Positions 5,495 through 7,627 of a stretch of 7,627 bases of DNA are shown piece by piece. The stretch lies in NCBI GenBank assembly GCA_947176975.1, contig CAMWSW010000041.1, positions 1 through 7,627 on the forward strand. The letters run 5' to 3'. This DNA is from an uncultured Clostridia bacterium (GTDB lineage Bacteria; Bacillota; Clostridia; Christensenellales; UBA3700). The position numbers and the translations under genes were made by a program. The notes below the pieces were generated by a model, which was not told the DNA's origin, ran no database searches, and saw only the letters and a list, made by a program, of their open reading frames with translations. Position 1 is the stretch's first letter, and each line of letters starts with the position of its first letter.

Positions 5495-7627
5495 CGGGTT
5501 TTGTCAAGGCGTAAAAAAGGCTGTCGACGTTGCTATGAATATAGATACGCCTGCTTACGTATACGGCGAATTGATTCACAATGAAGTCGTTTTGGAAAAA
5601 CTCAAGGAAAGAGGTGTAGTAACCGTCGATAATCTTGAGGACTTTAAGGGGAAAAAGATTATTATTCGTTCTCACGGCGTGGGTAAAACAGTATACGATT
5701 TTTTGCAAGAAAATAATATCGAATACGTCGATTGCACGTGCGTATTCGTCAAGAAGATACACGAAATAGTAAGGGATAATTATCTCAACGGTAAGCAGAT
5801 AATCATTATAGGAAATCCAAAACATCCCGAAGTAATAGGCACCAACGGTTGGTGCGATAATACGGCGATTATATACAACGGAGAAGAGGACGCTGTCTTT
5901 GACAACCAAAAAGAATATTGTCTTGTCGTACAGACTACTTATGACCATAATATTGTAGAAAAATATATCAAAATTTTACAAACATCCATTAAAACGCTTG
6001 ATACAAATAATACGATATGCTATACTACTTTAGGTAGACAGAAAGAGTGTGAATCGTTGAGCAAAGAATGCGATTTAATGCTTGTTGTTGGAAGTAAAAA
6101 CAGTTCTAACACCCGTAAATTACAGGATATTTGCCAAAAGAACTGTCCACTTACGTATCTGATAGAGACAACAGACGACTTAAAGTCGATCAATGTGAAT
6201 AAAAATATAAAAATCGGCATAGTTGCCGGCGCATCAACTCCACCCGAGTTGATTGAGGAGGTAAAAAATCTAATGAAAGAATCTCAAGAAATCAATAAAA
6301 TTGAGACCGAAACTGCAAAGGAGGACACTTTTGGCGCGCTTCTCGCTTCGCAAGGCGACAAGTCAATGAACGTCAAGGCAGGAAAGACGTATACTTGTAC
6401 CGTTATATCTGCAAACGACGAAGGCATTGCGGTAAGCTTTGGCGGAAAGAAAGACGGCTTTGTGTGCAAAGACGATGCAGAAATTGACGGAGTAGACTAC
6501 AATCCCGAAAATTATAAAGAGGGAGATAAGTTTTCCGCTATAGTTATTGAAAAGACATCAAAATCTCTTCCTAAAGAGTATATATATTTTTCCAAGAAAG
6601 TTGTCGATAAGCGCAACAAGGAAAACAGCGACGCTATCGAAAAACTTTCTTCACCTGAATTCACTATGGCAATGACCGAAGTGACAAAGAACGGTTTGAA
6701 GGGCTATTACGGCGGATATACTATATTCGTACCGGCTTCGCAAATCAAAATCGCTTACGTAACCGAAGAAGATTTGCCAAAGTATCTCAACAAGCCTTTG
6801 AGACTCCGTCTCATCAAGTCCAATAAGGACGATCCAGAAAAGGAAATCGATTTGAAGAGCAAGAAATCATTTATTGCTTCTCAAAAGGTTATTCTAGAAG
6901 AAGAGAAACAAAAGAAAGAAGATGAAATGTGGGCTTCCTTTGAGAAAGACAAGATTGTCAAGGGTAAGGTAAAGAGATTTGCAGAGTTTGGAGCATTCGT
7001 AAGTGTCAACGGATTTGACTGTCTCGTACACAACAGCGACGCTTCTTACAGCAAAGACGTACCTGCAAGCCAAGTATTTGAAATCGGCAAGATCTATGAA
7101 TTTATCGTTCGCTACGTAAGCAGAGAGAACGGAAAAGTAAAACTTGGATACAAGCAACTTCAAAAGAAGCCATACGAAATAGCATTTGAGAAATATCCTG
7201 TAGGCAGCGTTATTACGGGTACCGTAAGAGACATAAAGGATTACGGCGCATTCGTACTTATCGAAGACAATATCGACGGACTTGTTCCTGTATCTGAAAT
7301 ATCTCACAGCTACACGAAGAACCCTGCAGACGTACTCAAAGTAGGCGACAGCGTAACAGCTCAAATCATCAGATTTGAAGACAACAGAATTACGCTTTCT
7401 ATCAAGGCTTTGATTGCTAAAGAAGAAAAGGTCGTTGAAGAAACAGTCGTAAGCGAAGAGGATTATCAAGAAGCTAAGGAGAAGAGAGCTAAGAAGAACG
7501 CCAAGAAGTTTGACGCTTCCGCTGTAGCTGCTCCCAAAAAGCAAAGAGCTGCAAAGAAAGACGAGGAAGAAGTATCTTCTTGGAAGAGCGATGACAGCGA
7601 CGCTACGGCAACGATGGCAGATCTCTT
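5469..7627 (+). CDS. ispH-rpsA: Fusion protein: HMBPP reductase IspH + ribosomal protein S1-like (four S1 repeats), 3' end outside window
   Basis: The frame is open for 719 codons to the window end. Residues 1-268 are IspH (LytB), the [4Fe-4S] enzyme that reduces HMBPP to IPP and DMAPP in the last MEP-pathway step. The cluster cysteines are Cys12 (GFCQGV), Cys91 and Cys184 (ICYTTLGRQ). His37 (GELIHN), His69 (RSHGV), His119 with Glu121 (HPEV), QTT at 155-157, SSN at 212-214 and Ser256 (GAST) match the substrate-binding set. After an acidic linker come OB-fold S1 repeats at about 304-372, 395-460 (divergent), 494-565 and 578-647; the last two have clear FGAFV/YGAFV cores. S1 repeats bind mRNA at the ribosome. 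A Lys/Glu-rich tail follows, and the last visible residues (TMADL) resemble typical S1 C-termini, so the stop is probably close. IspH-S1 fusions are known in Clostridia. Around Cys91 the usual ATCP reads CTCV. Confidence 0.94.
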   Translation, partial: MSVTVAKNSGFCQGVKKAVDVAMNIDTPAYVYGELIHNEVVLEKLKERGVVTVDNLEDFKGKKIIIRSHGVGKTVYDFLQENNIEYVDCTCVFVKKIHEIVRDNYLNGKQIIIIGNPKHPEVIGTNGWCDNTAIIYNGEEDAVFDNQKEYCLVVQTTYDHNIVEKYIKILQTSIKTLDTNNTICYTTLGRQKECESLSKECDLMLVVGSKNSSNTRKLQDICQKNCPLTYLIETTDDLKSINVNKNIKIGIVAGASTPPELIEEVKNLMKESQEINKIETETAKEDTFGALLASQGDKSMNVKAGKTYTCTVISANDEGIAVSFGGKKDGFVCKDDAEIDGVDYNPENYKEGDKFSAIVIEKTSKSLPKEYIYFSKKVVDKRNKENSDAIEKLSSPEFTMAMTEVTKNGLKGYYGGYTIFVPASQIKIAYVTEEDLPKYLNKPLRLRLIKSNKDDPEKEIDLKSKKSFIASQKVILEEEKQKKEDEMWASFEKDKIVKGKVKRFAEFGAFVSVNGFDCLVHNSDASYSKDVPASQVFEIGKIYEFIVRYVSRENGKVKLGYKQLQKKPYEIAFEKYPVGSVITGTVRDIKDYGAFVLIEDNIDGLVPVSEISHSYTKNPADVLKVGDSVTAQIIRFEDNRITLSIKALIAKEEKVVEETVVSEEDYQEAKEKRAKKNAKKFDASAVAAPKKQRAAKKDEEEVSSWKSDDSDATATMADL
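6256..6275 (+). promoter_or_regulatory. Candidate internal translation start for a free S1 protein
   Basis: A consensus AGGAGG at 6256-6261 is followed after 11 bases by an ATG (6273-6275) that is in frame with the fusion. This ATG is residue 269, exactly between the IspH domain and the S1 linker. Initiation here would give an S1-like protein lacking IspH. The spacing is at the long end of the effective range. The motif also encodes Glu-Glu-Val, which is conserved at the end of IspH, so chance remains possible. Confidence 0.4.

Noticed and set aside
5349..5948. 199-codon minus-strand frame across the cmk-plsC/ispH overlap
   Set aside because: It crosses two conserved genes and shows no family motif, so it is a shadow frame.
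6894..7544. 216-codon open frame on the minus strand opposite the S1 repeats
   Set aside because: It overlaps well-formed S1 domains; its Phe/Leu/Ser-rich translation is what the complement of Lys/Glu-rich codons gives.

Overview
The window reads as ordinary, densely packed chromosome from an anaerobic, low-to-moderate-GC Firmicute, most likely a member of Clostridia or a close uncultured relative. Three things point there: a split, biotin-dependent sodium-pumping decarboxylase (OadB plus an OadA without its own biotin domain), an IspH-ribosomal S1 fusion of the kind known from Clostridia, and the gene string HI0933-family flavoprotein, cmk, plsC, ispH, rpsA that is common in that group. I cannot name a genus. 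All genes are on the + strand. There are no RNA genes, mobile elements, CRISPR arrays or long gene-free stretches; the two real intergenic gaps are 93 and 76 bases.

Layout. (1) Positions 1-1915: the end of a sodium-pump decarboxylase operon, with the C-terminal part of the membrane beta subunit OadB followed by the carboxyltransferase subunit OadA. A hairpin at 1943-1974 closes this unit. (2) Positions 2009-3981: a two-gene unit of surE (nucleotide phosphatase) and an HI0933/YhiN-type flavoprotein, joined by a 4-base ATGA overlap. A good promoter sits directly against the surE ATG and no ribosome binding site is visible, so surE looks leaderless. (3) Positions 4058 to the window end: a housekeeping unit with its own promoter. 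It consists of two consecutive gene fusions, cytidylate kinase-PlsC acyltransferase and IspH-ribosomal protein S1, whose reading frames overlap by 26 bases. The last gene runs off the window, probably only a few codons before its stop.

How the genes fit together. The Oad proteins would decarboxylate oxaloacetate and export Na+, using a separate biotin carrier that must be encoded elsewhere, probably just upstream. The third unit joins CMP recycling, phosphatidic acid synthesis, isoprenoid precursor synthesis and translation. The Cmk-PlsC pairing makes biochemical sense because CDP-diacylglycerol synthesis consumes CTP and phosphatidate, and later steps release CMP.

The most interesting observations are the Cmk-PlsC fusion, the apparently leaderless surE, and a consensus AGGAGG followed by an in-frame ATG at the IspH/S1 domain boundary. 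That last site coincides with a change in codon choice and suggests that free S1 may be made from an internal start. I found no sign of a defence or other wholly new system.
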